DNA from: Lobosporangium transversale
Lineage: Eukaryota > Mortierellomycota > Mortierellomycetes > Mortierellales > Mortierellaceae
Assembly: GCF_002105155.1 (NCBI RefSeq)
Contig: NW_019029010.1
Span: 62,001-126,000 of the forward strand
DNA: 64,000 nucleotides
Reading direction: 5' to 3'
The translations under genes and the position numbers were made by a program. A model generated the notes under the pieces. The model was not told where the DNA came from. It made no database searches and saw only the letters and a program-made list of their open reading frames with translations. This document shows, in pieces, positions 23,299 to 35,207 of the stretch (positions are counted from its first letter, which is position 1; each line of letters starts with the position of its first letter).

Positions 23299-24637
23299 TT
23301 TGCAAGAGGGCACCGCAAAAAAGAAGTGCTTGGGATAGGATTAAAGAAAATCCTTCTTTGAGCTTCCGTACGCGTTTTTACGCCCAACAAAATATACAAA
23401 TGTTATCTACCACACCTTGCTTGTTGAGAAGCATCGTTACAGCGCCCAGTCCTCATCGTCAGGTAGACCAAAGCGCACTGTATCCCTCAGTGAAACATGT
23501 CAAAGCAATTGGTGGTTCGTAAAAAAAAAATATGGTGCAAAGGGTCAAAGGCTTTAATACACGCGCAAGTACTAATTCTAGGAGCCTACGAATAAAATAT
23601 TTTTCTATTCTTAATTTCAAGTTCCTATATTGCCACCAAAACCTGCGAGTCGGTGATTTATAAAAAAAAAAGAACATTTGACCTTGATAGCTCGATATTT
23701 TTGGTCTTTGTTCATCTGTTTACAATATCCAGTAGGAATCGATGGAGGATAGACATTCACCATCGCTATTAGCAGTCGACTTCTACTGATATTAGGTTTA
23801 TTGTTTCAGCTACAATATGCAAAGACGTTAGTGTTCTGGACCACATAGACTTGAATTTTTTTTTTTTTTGTGGTAGAAAGAAGATTTTTAAGCGTTGAAA
23901 AATATCAATTTTTGAACCGTTGTGGTGAAAGGGATCAGCATGACAATTAAAACAAAGCGAATGATAATTGTCTACCCAAAAATAGCCTTCGGCGCAGTAT
24001 CAAATGATGTCTGTGTACTTCGAATTCAGGTCAAGCTAATGGGTGGCTGATCTAGTTTCAAACCACAATCATGCTGTGGCCATGTAAAAGTAGACAAACA
24101 AGCATACTAACCATCCCTACTTCTCTTTTTGACATAATTGAAACCAAAGCCACTATGGTTTAGATCGGTAGAAAATATTTTTTTATGTACTACGGTAACA
24201 CCAAATAAATGCTGTTCCTTGAGCAATAGATTACCGAGAAAATGCGCGTTCCTGGGCCCGTTAGTCTACTTCGCCCTGCTAGCCTACTTGATCATGTTAG
24301 TGTTGTTAAGACATAGACACAGGATGGCTTTGACGTCAACAAAGTAAAAATAAAAAAAAAAAAAGCAACACGGTGACAACGGGAGGAACGTTAACTAATA
24401 GGTTAGGACATGAAGACACCAATGCTATCAGCAGCTACTGCAACTAGAGGGTATTTACACAGGGACAGGTACCTGACAACAAAGCACCACTTTCATGCGC
24501 GCCATCTATCCAAATCAAGCAATGATAGTTGCCACCACATAATACAATGCTTTCATGCCAAAATGTCTTGACAAAAGTTAAAAAAAGAAATCGTTAAGTA
24601 CTGATACTAAAGTTTCTTCAAGGCGTCTACTGATTGC
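22430..24637. other. Gene-free stretch between cysteine-rich genes B and C
   Basis: No supported gene. It contains a poly(T) at about 23268-23296. A unit from about 23700 resembles the region upstream of gene B, and the 23960-24140 segment is related to 18030-18330 and 47140-47500. Confidence 0.5.
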
Positions 24638-24660
24638 TCTTTTTAAACCTATAAATACGC
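24638..24660 (+). promoter_or_regulatory. Core promoter of cysteine-rich gene C
   Basis: TTTTTAAACCTATAAATACGC with TATA core, about 170 bases before the ATG. It is nearly identical to the element before gene D at 48268-48290, although the genes lie 23 kb apart. Confidence 0.75.
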
Positions 24661-24822
24661 GATCTCTCGTCGTCCATCTCTCTCTCCTCATCCTCTGCAA
24701 TCCACATCCTCCCTTCTGTAGAACCAAAGTCAATTCATACAAAACACATACAACCCGGCACTTTTTTTTAAAAAAAAAAAAAAAAAAAAAAACAAAGAAA
24801 AGAAAAAAGGAATTAATCCAAC

Positions 24823-25104
24823 ATGAAGGTCACCGCGATCATTCTGGCTGCTATTGCTTTGCTTCCCTTCACCTTGGCTGGTCATGGGTCTTCTGATGAT
24901 AACTCCAACTGCCGGGTCCGAGGATTTAGGCATGGGCTCTTCAAGGTTGCTAAATGCTGCCGAAGAAACAAAGGCGACTATCGCCTCGTGCATAGGACCG
25001 CCTACTGCAGCAATATCCCCATCTACCGAGAGGGCTACTTCCGCAGGTGTGTCAAGGACATTGGCTTTTCTACTTCTGTCTATTGCTACTACAATGATGA
25101 TTAG
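24823..25104 (+). CDS. Small secreted cysteine-rich protein C
   Basis: A 93-residue protein with signal peptide MKVTAIILAAIALLPFTLAG. Six cysteines are spaced C-x14-CC-x15-C-x13-C-x11-C, with EGYFRRCVKDIGFSTSV. It is closest to protein A in its signal peptide and RRCV block. The long leader contains a poly(A) tract of about 25 bases just before the ATG. Single exon. Extracellular role inferred; function unknown. Confidence 0.8.
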   Translation: MKVTAIILAAIALLPFTLAGHGSSDDNSNCRVRGFRHGLFKVAKCCRRNKGDYRLVHRTAYCSNIPIYREGYFRRCVKDIGFSTSVYCYYNDD

Positions 25105-25109
25105 GCGTT

Positions 25110-26330
25110 CTTCCAAACAACCTGTGTCGATGGGCAAGTTCTGTAAAGCGACAACTCAACCTTATTATGCTACGGCCAGGATCGTGTATTTTCTTTAGTC
25201 AGATATCGCGAATAGCCAGAAAAAAAAACAATCCATAATAAAAAAAGAGAAAAAAATATCGCCTTTGATTGTGGACTTGAATAGGGGTAGAGAACAGTTG
25301 GATAGCAAAACAAAATGCCGCTGTACCTAACTTACCCAGCTAGCATATTAGAGGTGTTTTTATTTTTTATTTTTTATTTTTTTATTCAACCTTCTCAACG
25401 CAACATTCATAAAAAACGAAGCAAGCGAAAGTATCCTTCAATTCACCATCGTAGAGCCTACCATTTTAATCCTCAAAATTGTGCTCGTGTTGCGTTAACA
25501 AGGCGGCTAAAAGAAATGAATGCATTAAAAAACATTCAGCGTAACGTATTATTCAGTACTACAAATTAATGTGACTTATAAAGGTATCTGGCAGCAATAT
25601 GGCCCCTGAAGCTATTTATTTCTGGCTGAAGAGGCATTGAGGTTGCGCAACGAAAAGAGTTGGCACCCCAGCTCGGTATGTCTAGAACATGTTCTTCGTG
25701 TGTCCTTCCAAGTGAAAAGGATGAACCTTTTTTCCCTGACAAGGAACAGCTTTGGCCTGACAAAGCTCTGGTTTCATCCATCTATCCTAAATATACTGCT
25801 TTATGCTCAAGCGTACTTGTAACACTAAAGCGCTCCGAGTCATTGCCTCTGATGCGTTAGAGTATTATCAGTATGTGCTGGAAGGCGATTAAATCTCGAG
25901 TTTAATAAAACAACCTCAAGTCCTTTGCATCATGACACAGAACAATACGTGCAAAAAAAAAAAAAAAAAAAAAAAAAAGCCTTTTTTTTTCTACTACGAA
26001 TAAGTAGTGCTCTTGATAGGCGAGATGGAAGCGTGATACTGTACAAGCCAAAAATTCAGGCAGCATATCGATCAAGTCGGCCCTGTATAACATCTCACCA
26101 AGACTCAAATATGAAAGTTTGTCACGAGATTTATTAAATGGTATAATTGTGCCGATATGTGTATATATATATATAAAATAGTAAACTGTAAGTGAATAGT
26201 TCAGTATGGGTAGAGTGTATGTGTTTTTTTGAGAATGAGCCTAAGATGATGACTAAAGGTTGCCAAGTTCCTAAAAAAAAAAAAAAAGAAAAGAAGAAGA
26301 AAAAAAAGAGGTCTGCATTTCTGCTCTTCG
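25110..26330. other. Gene-free stretch before the lipase cluster
   Basis: Short frames at 25315-25569 and 25637-25860 have no recognisable product. A poly(A) run lies at about 25953-25978. Confidence 0.5.
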
Positions 26331-26332
26331 CT

Positions 26333-27405
26333 TTAGAGCAGTGACAAACAGTTCGCAGCCTCGGCAGTGGATGGGTCGAGCTGGTTAAGGACGAACTGGA
26401 GGATAACATAATTGAAGCGCGTACCATCTAAGAAAATAAAGGGAAAAAAAAAAAAAAAAAAGTCAAATAGCAGGTCTTTGTCGCGTTTACACTTCAACCT
26501 TGCAAACAATAATGGCTTACAATGTTCGGTAAATGACAGCAGACAAAGATTCTGAAGCAGAACGTTTGTAACTCCAGGCCCGTGCTGGAAAGCTGCCTGC
26601 CATGGAGTAATAAGTTCATCGTACCTATTGATTGCGAACAGTTTATAAAAAATGGCAGTAAAAATAGAAACAAAGCCAATTAACATCGAAGGCGGTTACG
26701 ATAGAGAGAGTGTGATTATTCCTAAAAGACATATTTGGTAGCGATGTTAGATTCAATAACGCCAGGGGAAGTGTCGCCTCCAGCATTCAGCTTCTGAATA
26801 AAAGTGGAGTTCATAACCTGCTGAAAAAGTGATGGCGCGAACAAGTCAGCGAAAACCTGGAGCAGATAGGACAACCCGAGAGCCGTACCCAGCGTTGCGA
26901 TCCCATACAGAGTTGTACCATGGTGGCTGGAGACGACTCCGACATGCCTGTAGACCTTACCAGCTCCATCCAAGTACTTAATCCAGTACCTTGTCAAAAT
27001 ACCGCCTTGTGAATGCCCAACAATGTCAACTTGAGACACATTCATCTTGCGCATAACTTCATCTGCGAAAGCTCCAATCTCTCGGGCAGAATCCTCGATC
27101 GGGGCCATACCTCCTAAGCCAGAGAATCTTATGTATCTGCCGTAAGTCAAGGCAAAGACGCAATAACCGCGCTTGGCCATTTCAGGTGCAAAAAGGCTCC
27201 AGGAATAGACGTTTAGTCCAGTCCCATGAAGCAAGATCACAGGGCGAGGATGAGCAGGAGTCAGTTTGCAGTTATAATTATTCAAGCCTTCGATCGCATG
27301 CTTTTCAAGTGTAGGACCAGTTGGAAGGGAATGGACCTTAATAGCTGAAAGAGAGAAAAGCAGGGTAGCGGCGAAACTAACGACAGAGGGAGTAAAAAAC
27401 TTCAT
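26333..27405 (-). CDS. Secreted lipase-like alpha/beta hydrolase 1 (first splice donor altered)
   Basis: Three exons by comparison with the paralogues: 27405-26735, 26624-26521 and 26427-26333, giving 289 residues. A signal peptide (about 1-26) is followed by the oxyanion-hole region PVILLHG and the nucleophile elbow GHSQGG (Ser132). Exon 2 contains YDELITPW with the presumed catalytic Asp226, and exon 2 ends at a conserved His258. This resembles secreted triacylglycerol lipases of the LipA/class 2 type. The donor of intron 1 reads ATATGT where all paralogues have GTATGT, so the intron may be retained, giving a stop just after KYVF and loss of Asp and His. Exons otherwise look intact. The gene may be a recent pseudogene or use a non-canonical donor. 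Confidence 0.75.
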
Positions 27406-27682
27406 TATTGCTTAAGTCTTATAATCAGTAGAAGGAAGTGGACGTGTATGCTAGTGTCGTGATAAAAAGATTTGGAGAATAATAATGTTCAGAAAACGAA
27501 GGAACTACTTTGCTATTTGTATCTTTTTTGAGATGACTGGAAGCATACTGTGTTTCATGGTTGGTTGGTTAGGGAAATAGCTCCTGAATCAGCATCTATT
27601 ATAATAGCCAAAATAACGGAAACAAGAGGATCGGCGCATCTTTTGGATTGCATGTAAAAAATAAACTAGTATGCATAAGCAT

Positions 27683-27738
27683 AAGCTAGCTATAATGTCT
27701 GGTGGGCATTAGATACCACCAAGGATGGCAATTACCCT
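27683..27738 (-). promoter_or_regulatory. Conserved 56-base block upstream of lipase 1
   Basis: Identical to 31648-31703 upstream of lipase 2. It contains the inverted repeat GGTGG-N10-CCACC, about 300 bases before the ATG in both genes. It may be a regulator binding site, or recent duplication may explain the identity. Confidence 0.45.
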
Positions 27739-29535
27739 AATTGATGTATGTTAAAGCCAAACCCATGTAATGCTTTCAATAGTCAGCAATGCCAGTGAAC
27801 AGAGACTTGGTTTATTTCGTTCATTTTTATTAAAGAGTTAATATATTGCATTTTACTCAAACCTTAATTTTTAAACTCGTGCAGCTCCATGCTTAATTCG
27901 TCATTCCTCATTTCTCCATTATTCCTCATTCTTAAAAAAAAAAAGCGAGTTCGATGGAGGCTACCTATCAAGTCACCGCGACCACCAAAAACAAGCTAAC
28001 GATTGGACTATTGAAATATGAGAAGAATAGTTTCTTGACCTTGGCCTGATAATGCCCATTATATGTGTAAGTGCATCTCGCTTTCATTCCCTTCTTCTCT
28101 GTGTGTGATGCACCGCTGCTACCAATGACTATAACCACTGCTTGCAAGGAAATCATTATCATAGGTGGCACAAAACAGCTATCAATATGTGTTGCCGTGC
28201 TGTCTCTTCATTTCTGGTAGAGCCTTCTCTTTATTTCTGGCAAAGCCTTCCCTCCATCTTTTAGCAACAGCCATGACAGCAATGCAGGTCTAAACGGCAT
28301 CTCCCTTACATTTAGTGTGAATCAAAGGAAGATGGTATGCACGAAAGGCTGAAGAAGCCAGAGATAAAGAGTTATATGAGGGCAAAAAAAGGATATGTTC
28401 TGTAGACATCCCTAATGTCACCTAGAGGCACGCCCCTTGCAAGTAAGTTTATCAATAAGGCCTAGCGATCAGTGCGGCATCAGGGGATTGTCACTCCGAT
28501 GGTCCCAGTTGGCAAACATATCGTCTCCAACGTGCTTTACCGCCTCAGTTGCCAAAATGCTCCCCTTGAAGCATACTTCTCGTCAAGAGGTTCAGGTATC
28601 ACAGCTAGAAGCACATCCAAGGGCAAAGTTGCCTGCCATGAGGTCGGGGGCCTACTAATAATGCAGCAATGGGAATAGTGGTGCATTTATTGCAAGGTTC
28701 ATTAATTCTCCAAGTCCCAGCATGCCTTTCGGATGCAGCTGAGTCCCTTGGGTCACCATATCTTCATTTTATGCCGAGATACCCAGTCCAGAGTGGAGTA
28801 CATCATCAGAAGTCTTATGGTATGCGTCCTTCCAAGCGCTTCAGCAATATTCATCTCCCATTGGGAAAATAATAGCCAGAAATTGAAAGATATGCGGGAA
28901 TTGAATGTGGATCGCAGCACCACATTATCTGGGTATTTATTAATTCATTTCTACATGTAAAATTGGGACCTCTTATTTATGTGGGCCGGAAGGCTGCAAT
29001 GTCAAGAATGTTAAGAATGTTATCCTTTGTACATGTACGTTTGTAGTGTGATCAAATACGCAATTAGACGAAATATGCAACACTCGTCCAAATCCCTTTC
29101 AGTGGGTCGCAAAGAGCATCGGGGGCACTGCACCCTTTGTCCCCAGCCCCGGCTTATCAAATGCCATGTTCAATGGGAGAGCAGTCTGTGAAAAGTTCGC
29201 GGTGGCAGATACATAAGGGATTTCATGGGCTTCTTGTGGCGCTCAAAAAGTGAATCCGAATATCAGATCAAAGAGCCTACAATCGGCGATATGAGTTGTT
29301 TGGGCTGGTCAGAGACACAACGGCAAGGAAGGATCGCAAGGCTGAAGGCATTATTGCTGAATTGTCACGAGAAATGTCGGAAGGACTATTAGCTTGCTGT
29401 TAAGGCCCATGAAAGCCGAAGAGCGGAAGGACCCTGAAGGGAGCCAGGAGTGGGTGATGGTGTCTTTTCCCGGCAATAAAAGGTTGATAACAATAACAGA
29501 TAGAAACAAATAATGATGTAATATCATTTGGCTTA

Positions 29536-29572
<37 letters not shown>

Positions 29573-29736
29573 GTCTGTTTGTGAGTTGCATCTGTAGACC
29601 GTTTTGCGTTTGTTGGAGCTGAACACGCTATCTGTTGTGAATACGGAGGGGAAATAGGATGTTGGAGCAAAACTGTGATCACTATTCACTGCATTTAGAG
29701 ACACAAAGCAAAAACAGTCACAGCCAGATACAGTCT

Positions 29737-29780
29737 GTTGAAGTGGCTCGTCAATGCTGTTGAAGTGGCTCGTCAATGCT
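29737..29780. repeat. 22-base tandem duplication
   Basis: Two adjacent copies of a 22-base unit containing GAAGTGGCTCGTCAATGCT, followed by a short inverted GACGAGC. Confidence 0.8.
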
Positions 29781-30318
29781 GTTGACGAGCTATTTGCATG
29801 GGCTCCGCTAAATATGATTAAAAAAAAATTCTAAATGATTCTTTTTGGAATAAATTAAGATATCAGGTTTCCATTCAAATGGATAAATCACCGATAGTGA
29901 AGCTTTCTAACTAGAAATACATCAGAGCTTTCAGTGAGCGACAGCCTTGTGGCTTGATAGAGCCAGTTAGAGCCGGAATCACCAATATTCTGCGATGTAT
30001 ATGTAGTATTCTGGATAAAAGAAATAAAGGCATATTACAAACCGATCATTCAATTGGGAAGATTGACATTTCTATCAGTCAAAAATAGGTTGACCTTGTA
30101 TAGCGTATCTCAAATGCGAAAGATTTATTTAACAGTACAACTGTGGCATGCGACCAGCGACATGTGTATAAAAAAAAAAGAATAGTAAAATACAAGTGAA
30201 TAGTTAAGTATGGGTAGAGAAAGAATGTGGATTTTGAGGATGAGCCTGAGGTGATGACTGAAGATAGCCAAGTTCCTAATAACAAGAAAAAAAGGGCTCT
30301 GTCTTTCTGCTCTCCGCT

Positions 30319-31370
30319 TTAGAGCAGTGACAAGCAGCTCGCAGTCTTGGCAGTCGATGGGTCAAGCTGGTTAAGGACGAACTGAAGAGCGACCTTGCTG
30401 TGGAGAATGTCAACTAATAAAATAAAGAAAATAAGGGTCAAATACCAAGTCTTTATCCTGTTTGTACTCTAATCTCACAACGACAATGGCTTACGATGTT
30501 CGTCCAATGACAACGTGCAAAGGTCTTGAAGTGCAGCGTTTATAACGCCAGGGCCATGCTGGAAGCACGACTTCCATGGAGTAATAATGTCTTCGTACCT
30601 GTTGGTTATGAATATTTTTTTAAAAAAATTAATATTGAAATCCATTACAACAGAACATGTTTATAACTTTATGCTTCAAAGACATACTTGGTAGCGATGT
30701 TAGATTCAATAACGCCAGGGGAAGTGTCGCCTCCAGCATTCAGCGTCTGCATAAAAGTGGAGTTCGCAAGCAGCTGAGATAGTGATGGAATGAGCGGCTC
30801 ATACACGGACCGGAACGGATAGAACAACCCGAGAGCTGTAGTCAGCGTTGCGATCCCATTCAGAGTTGTACCATGGTGGATGGGGGCGATTCCGATATGC
30901 CTGTAAACCTTGCCAGCTCCATCCAAATACTTAATCCAGTACCTTGTCAGAATGCCGCCTTGTGAATGCCCAACAATGTCAACTTGAGACACATTCATCT
31001 TGCGCATAACTTCATCTGCGAAAGCTCCAATCTCTCGGGCAGAATCCTCAACCGGAGTAAGGCCTCCGAACCCAGGAATTTTTTTATTTTTGCCATAGGT
31101 GAGACCAAAGACACAATAGCCGCGCTTGATCAGTTCAGGTGCAAACGTGGACCAGGAATAGACGGTTAGTGTAGCCCCATGAAGCAAGATCACAGGGCGA
31201 GGATGAACAGGAGTCAGTTTGCAGTTATAATTATTCAAGCCTTCGATCGTATGCTTTTCAAGTGCAACGGAACTTGCAGGGTTGATTGGAAGGGAATGAA
31301 TTGGGATAGCTGAAAGAGAAAGAAGTAAGGCAGCGGCAGCATTAACAGCGGAGGGGAGAGCAAATTTCAT
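30319..31370 (-). CDS. Secreted lipase-like alpha/beta hydrolase 2 (Asp to Glu)
   Basis: Exons 31370-30688, 30598-30495 and 30413-30319 with GT-AG introns of 89 and 81 bases; 293 residues. The signal peptide ends near HSLP. PVILLHG forms the oxyanion region and GHSQGG carries Ser136. In exon 2 the segment reads YEDIITPW where the other copies have YDE or YDK followed by PW, so the presumed catalytic Asp is Glu230 with Asp next to it. His262 closes exon 2 (LDEH). The protein ends in DPSTAKTASCLSLL. A Glu in the triad can be functional in some hydrolases, so activity is uncertain. It is closest to lipase 1, with which it shares upstream DNA. Confidence 0.82.
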
Positions 31371-31379
31371 TATTTCTTA

Positions 31380-34300
31380 AGCTCTATAATCAGTAAAAGG
31401 AAGTGGGTGGATGTGCTGGTGTTGTGGTAAAAAGACTTGAAAGGTGAAGTTGTTTAGAAAACGAAGGAGCTGCTTCGCTATTTGTACCTTTTTCTGAAGT
31501 AGCTGGAGGGTGCTCTGCGCTCCACGATTAATTGCTTAGGGAAATAGCTTCTACATTGGTATCTATTATAATAGCCAGAATAGCGGAAACAAGAGGATCA
31601 GCGCACCTTTTGGGTTGCATTAAAAAAAAACTAGATGCATGAGCATAAAGCTAGCTATAATGTCTGGTGGGCATTAGATACCACCAAGGATGGCAATTAC
31701 CCTGACTAGTGCATGATAAAGCCAGGTTAAAACATGATTATCAACAATCGATAATGTCGGTCAACAGAGACATGTTTAATACGTCCATTTCTAGTACGGA
31801 AAATACTTAACTCTGTTACCAATAAGTCGGTATGCACTTCCTGGAATTTAGACTAGCATGGCTCTTGTTTTTTGCATGTCAAAGTATACAAGATAAAAAT
31901 TAGCCTTATGTATAGATTCGTGTTGTATAACTATTTTTAGGACGAGCAGAGCAAACATCAGTTGTGGTGGAATTGAGATGTATACATCCACAGAGGCCCC
32001 AGACGAAGCAGCTATACAAAAGCAGCATGAGCAGCAATTATACGGTGGGACGATCCACTTACACGGATCAGCAACTTTAACGAGTCAATGGAAAATCCAA
32101 ATGGCTTCTCAAAAGTGAAATTGCAGTATGTTCACAGAAAATAGTGGAGATATGAGAAAGTGAATGTTGTACACCATTTATTCCAAAGACTGTAAAGTAA
32201 GGATCACATCCATTACCTCTGGCCAGCCTGATGTCCGCTACTGTGCCATCACAACTAGTGTGAAGTAAAGGATGCCTTCTTACCAAATTGCTCTATTTCG
32301 ACTGGCCACTTCAATCAACATACTAAATTTTCTGTGCTTGCGAAGAGTTAATTTATGCGTGTGCTTGTCCCCATTTCATCATTCAGTTACAAGACAACTT
32401 TATATGTGCGGTTGTAAATATCACGAGGAGTACGGGAAGTCTTTTCGGATATAGCCAAGGGATAAATAAATGGCATGGATAATACAAATGATACTAAGGC
32501 CCATTAAAAACATCAAGAAACGTGGACATTATGGGAGAAAGTCCTTTATTCTTGGATATACAGTGTTAGAAGATCATAGAATATGCCATACATATTGTAG
32601 AGTATCCACTTTTTCAAACCCTCTTAAATGCCCATCGAAGCTTTTAATATTGTATGATTGGACATTAAGGCGTAATGCCGCTCACCTTGCTTTATTTATT
32701 ATCACCACAACATTTTTGCCTTGATCAAGGCTGCAGCCAGTCCAACAATTTATAGCAATAAAATGATGATACTATAAACAGTGAAAAGCAGTAGATTGGA
32801 TGTTGGTCTCTTTTTTTTTTTTTTTTTTTTTTTTTATTTGAGGATAAGTAAAGAATATGCTATTATGGGATGTCATAAAAACTGAGACAAAGCCTTGGAT
32901 CGTAGAGGATGTCCATACCTTTGCACTAGCTCTATGCCCTTGTATGTACAAAACAATATCAGAAAACCAGGGGTTTAGCTTATTTTAAGTGTCTCTGACA
33001 ACACCAATCTCATTGTGAAATTGTTTACCAGACGACGCGTTTACTGCAGCAGTAAAAAAGCCTGTAATTTTTTCAGCCCAAAACGCCACATAATGCAGTT
33101 GTGTAAATCGCCCTCTTCCGTTTTGTTTTTCAGTCCATGACATTCGCGCCGTGGCACAACGCTGAACGGAAATATATATATATATCTATATTAATACATT
33201 TGTGAATCGTGTTTGTGATCCATTTGGTGCTTGGTAGTGTACATGCTATCTCCTGACTGCCGTTGCGATCGGTCGGGGAAAGACAAATCAAGACAAGGCA
33301 TAATCTTTTACTCTAGCCTGTCAAAAGGCCTATAGGCGCCCTCGTCAACTTATTGAGCTGATCAATAGAGAGGCAAAAAAAAAGGATCAATCCATCGACA
33401 AAGTCGTGTAAGCACTCTTAGAATCCAGTGTAGGGCGTACGATGAATTCACTTCGCCTTGCAATAGAGGTGAAGGAGACACGAGAATATTGGGCATAGTC
33501 ATCGTAAGCTATCGTCTCTACTTGACGCGTCACAGGGCTACACTGAAGATAATATGGACAAGTAAACTAGAGATCAAAAAACCAAAAAAAAAAAAAAAAA
33601 AAAAAAAAGATACGATTGAGAAGGACGCACCTGTGCGCGATAAATTGTTATTTAGAGAAAGAGAATGAATGCGCGCAATGATTAACAGCGCAGGGACTAA
33701 GAAAGAATGTATATTGTGTCTTTCTACAATTTAAATGACCAAGAATAAAAGGTAGAATTGAGGAAGAAAAGCGTGGCAATCACAAAACAAATCGATGGAA
33801 AGTAGTAGCGATCACAAATGGAAGAGAAAGGAAGTAGTGATGAAGTGTGTGTAACAGTCACATAGAATACATACACTGGTAATCCTCCTCATCTTCCTCA
33901 TCATCCATCCAAAACATGGCAACGTTGTCTAAGTATCTTTCGTTGCTTGATTGAAAGGCCTTTGTTTTGTATTAAAGGCGGGATGTGTATAAAAGGCACT
34001 TCAAAAAGGCAAAAGGGTGGCAATGTGGTTTGGTCAGAAAGCGCCGTGCACAGAATCTTTAATATGGGGCAAGATAACATTAATGACTTCCAAAAAAAAA
34101 AAAAAAAAAATTCGTGTCACACTCATATATGAGCAAGAATGATCATCGCCACACTTTTTTTTTTTTTTTTTTTTTTTATTTTGATCTTACGCACCACATC
34201 CATATTGCAAGGCGAAAGGAAATATCTAGTATAAAGCTACATAATGACGGGCCAATATTTAACAGTGTCCGCCGCTGTTGAGAGATGATAACCAATCAAT

Positions 34301-35207
34301 GTTTGCACTAAAATTACTTTTGGTTGAACCAAGCTTGATCAAAATCTTCGATTTTAGAATATCGTGGCGCATCGATAAAATAGGACCTAATGATAAACAA
34401 CCGCCTTCAAAAAAACTGGTTTTCCAACATGCTGGACACGCAAAAAACTCAGCAGGATTTTCTGGCGTATTGGCTGGCAAAAATAGACTAGACGAGGAAG
34501 ATGTTGCAACATCTCTCTATATGCTTTTAGACTTTGTAGAATCAATCGTAGAATCAAAAAAAAATGTTAACTATATTTCCTGTAATATGCACCTTGACTT
34601 TATTTACATCAGAACAGTTACACAAACAAGACACAGTTGTAGCTCCATAGATTCGCCCAATGACTGCTTCTTCGTCAAAACTGTTCAACCTACTAAAACC
34701 CATATAAATATGGCGATTTAAATATATTAAAATACGTCCATAGAGGATGGAATTTCATTAGATACAATTAAAATCCAATGGAGCTGTAGATGCTACGCCT
34801 CCTACTGATCGGCTTAGTAGCTAGCTTGCAAAGGATTCAGCCGTCACAGTTGATAGAAGAGGTTGGCGAAAGATATCTAAAGAAAGCAAGATATGGATTA
34901 GACTACCAAGTATGCACTCATATGGAGAATAAAGCGTCGATAGTGAAGCTTTTCTGCTTAGAGATGCATGGATTCGATAGTACTTCCAGGTGATGGCCTT
35001 GTGGCTTAACAGAGCCACCGAATCGTTCCCTGGTATGTAGGTGGAAGTGATAAAGCATAATCCAATATGATAAGTCTGTCTCCGCAGATAATGCGAGGTA
35101 AAGGATTTCTTTTTGTCAGTTTGTTCCATTTCAACCGGTCACTCCTTCCAACATGCTATAACTCCTGTCTTTGCGATGATTGATATATGCGTATGCGAGT
35201 TCCAAAT
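31380..35207. other. Gene-poor stretch between lipase 2 and the second palindrome
   Basis: The first 350 bases are the lipase 2 upstream region. Segments 32290-32600 and 32990-33160 are diverged copies of sequences that flank the other lipases. A frame at 34278-34721 without an ATG (containing KKLVFQHAGHAKNSAGFSG and ATSLYMLLDF) looks like a remnant of a dispersed protein family, which I cannot name. Homopolymer runs lie at 32811, 33583, 34093 and 34157. Confidence 0.45.
31648..31703 (-). promoter_or_regulatory. Conserved 56-base block upstream of lipase 2
   Basis: Identical to 27683-27738; contains GGTGG-N10-CCACC at 31666-31685. Confidence 0.45.

Larger units (their letters stand above)
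27410..30315. other. Gene-free stretch between lipases 1 and 2
   Basis: The first 400 bases are the upstream region of lipase 1, including the conserved 56-base block. From 28200 to 29400 there are only short overlapping frames (28437-28960) without a recognised domain, perhaps a decayed mobile element. A poly(A) run lies at 29539-29567. Confidence 0.45.

Noticed and set aside
28437-28960. Retrotransposon gene fragment
   Set aside because: Several overlapping short frames but no protease, reverse transcriptase or integrase motif that I could identify.
34278-34721. 147-codon frame as a gene
   Set aside because: It begins with TTG, has no promoter or ATG, and only parts look protein-like. At most it is a remnant.
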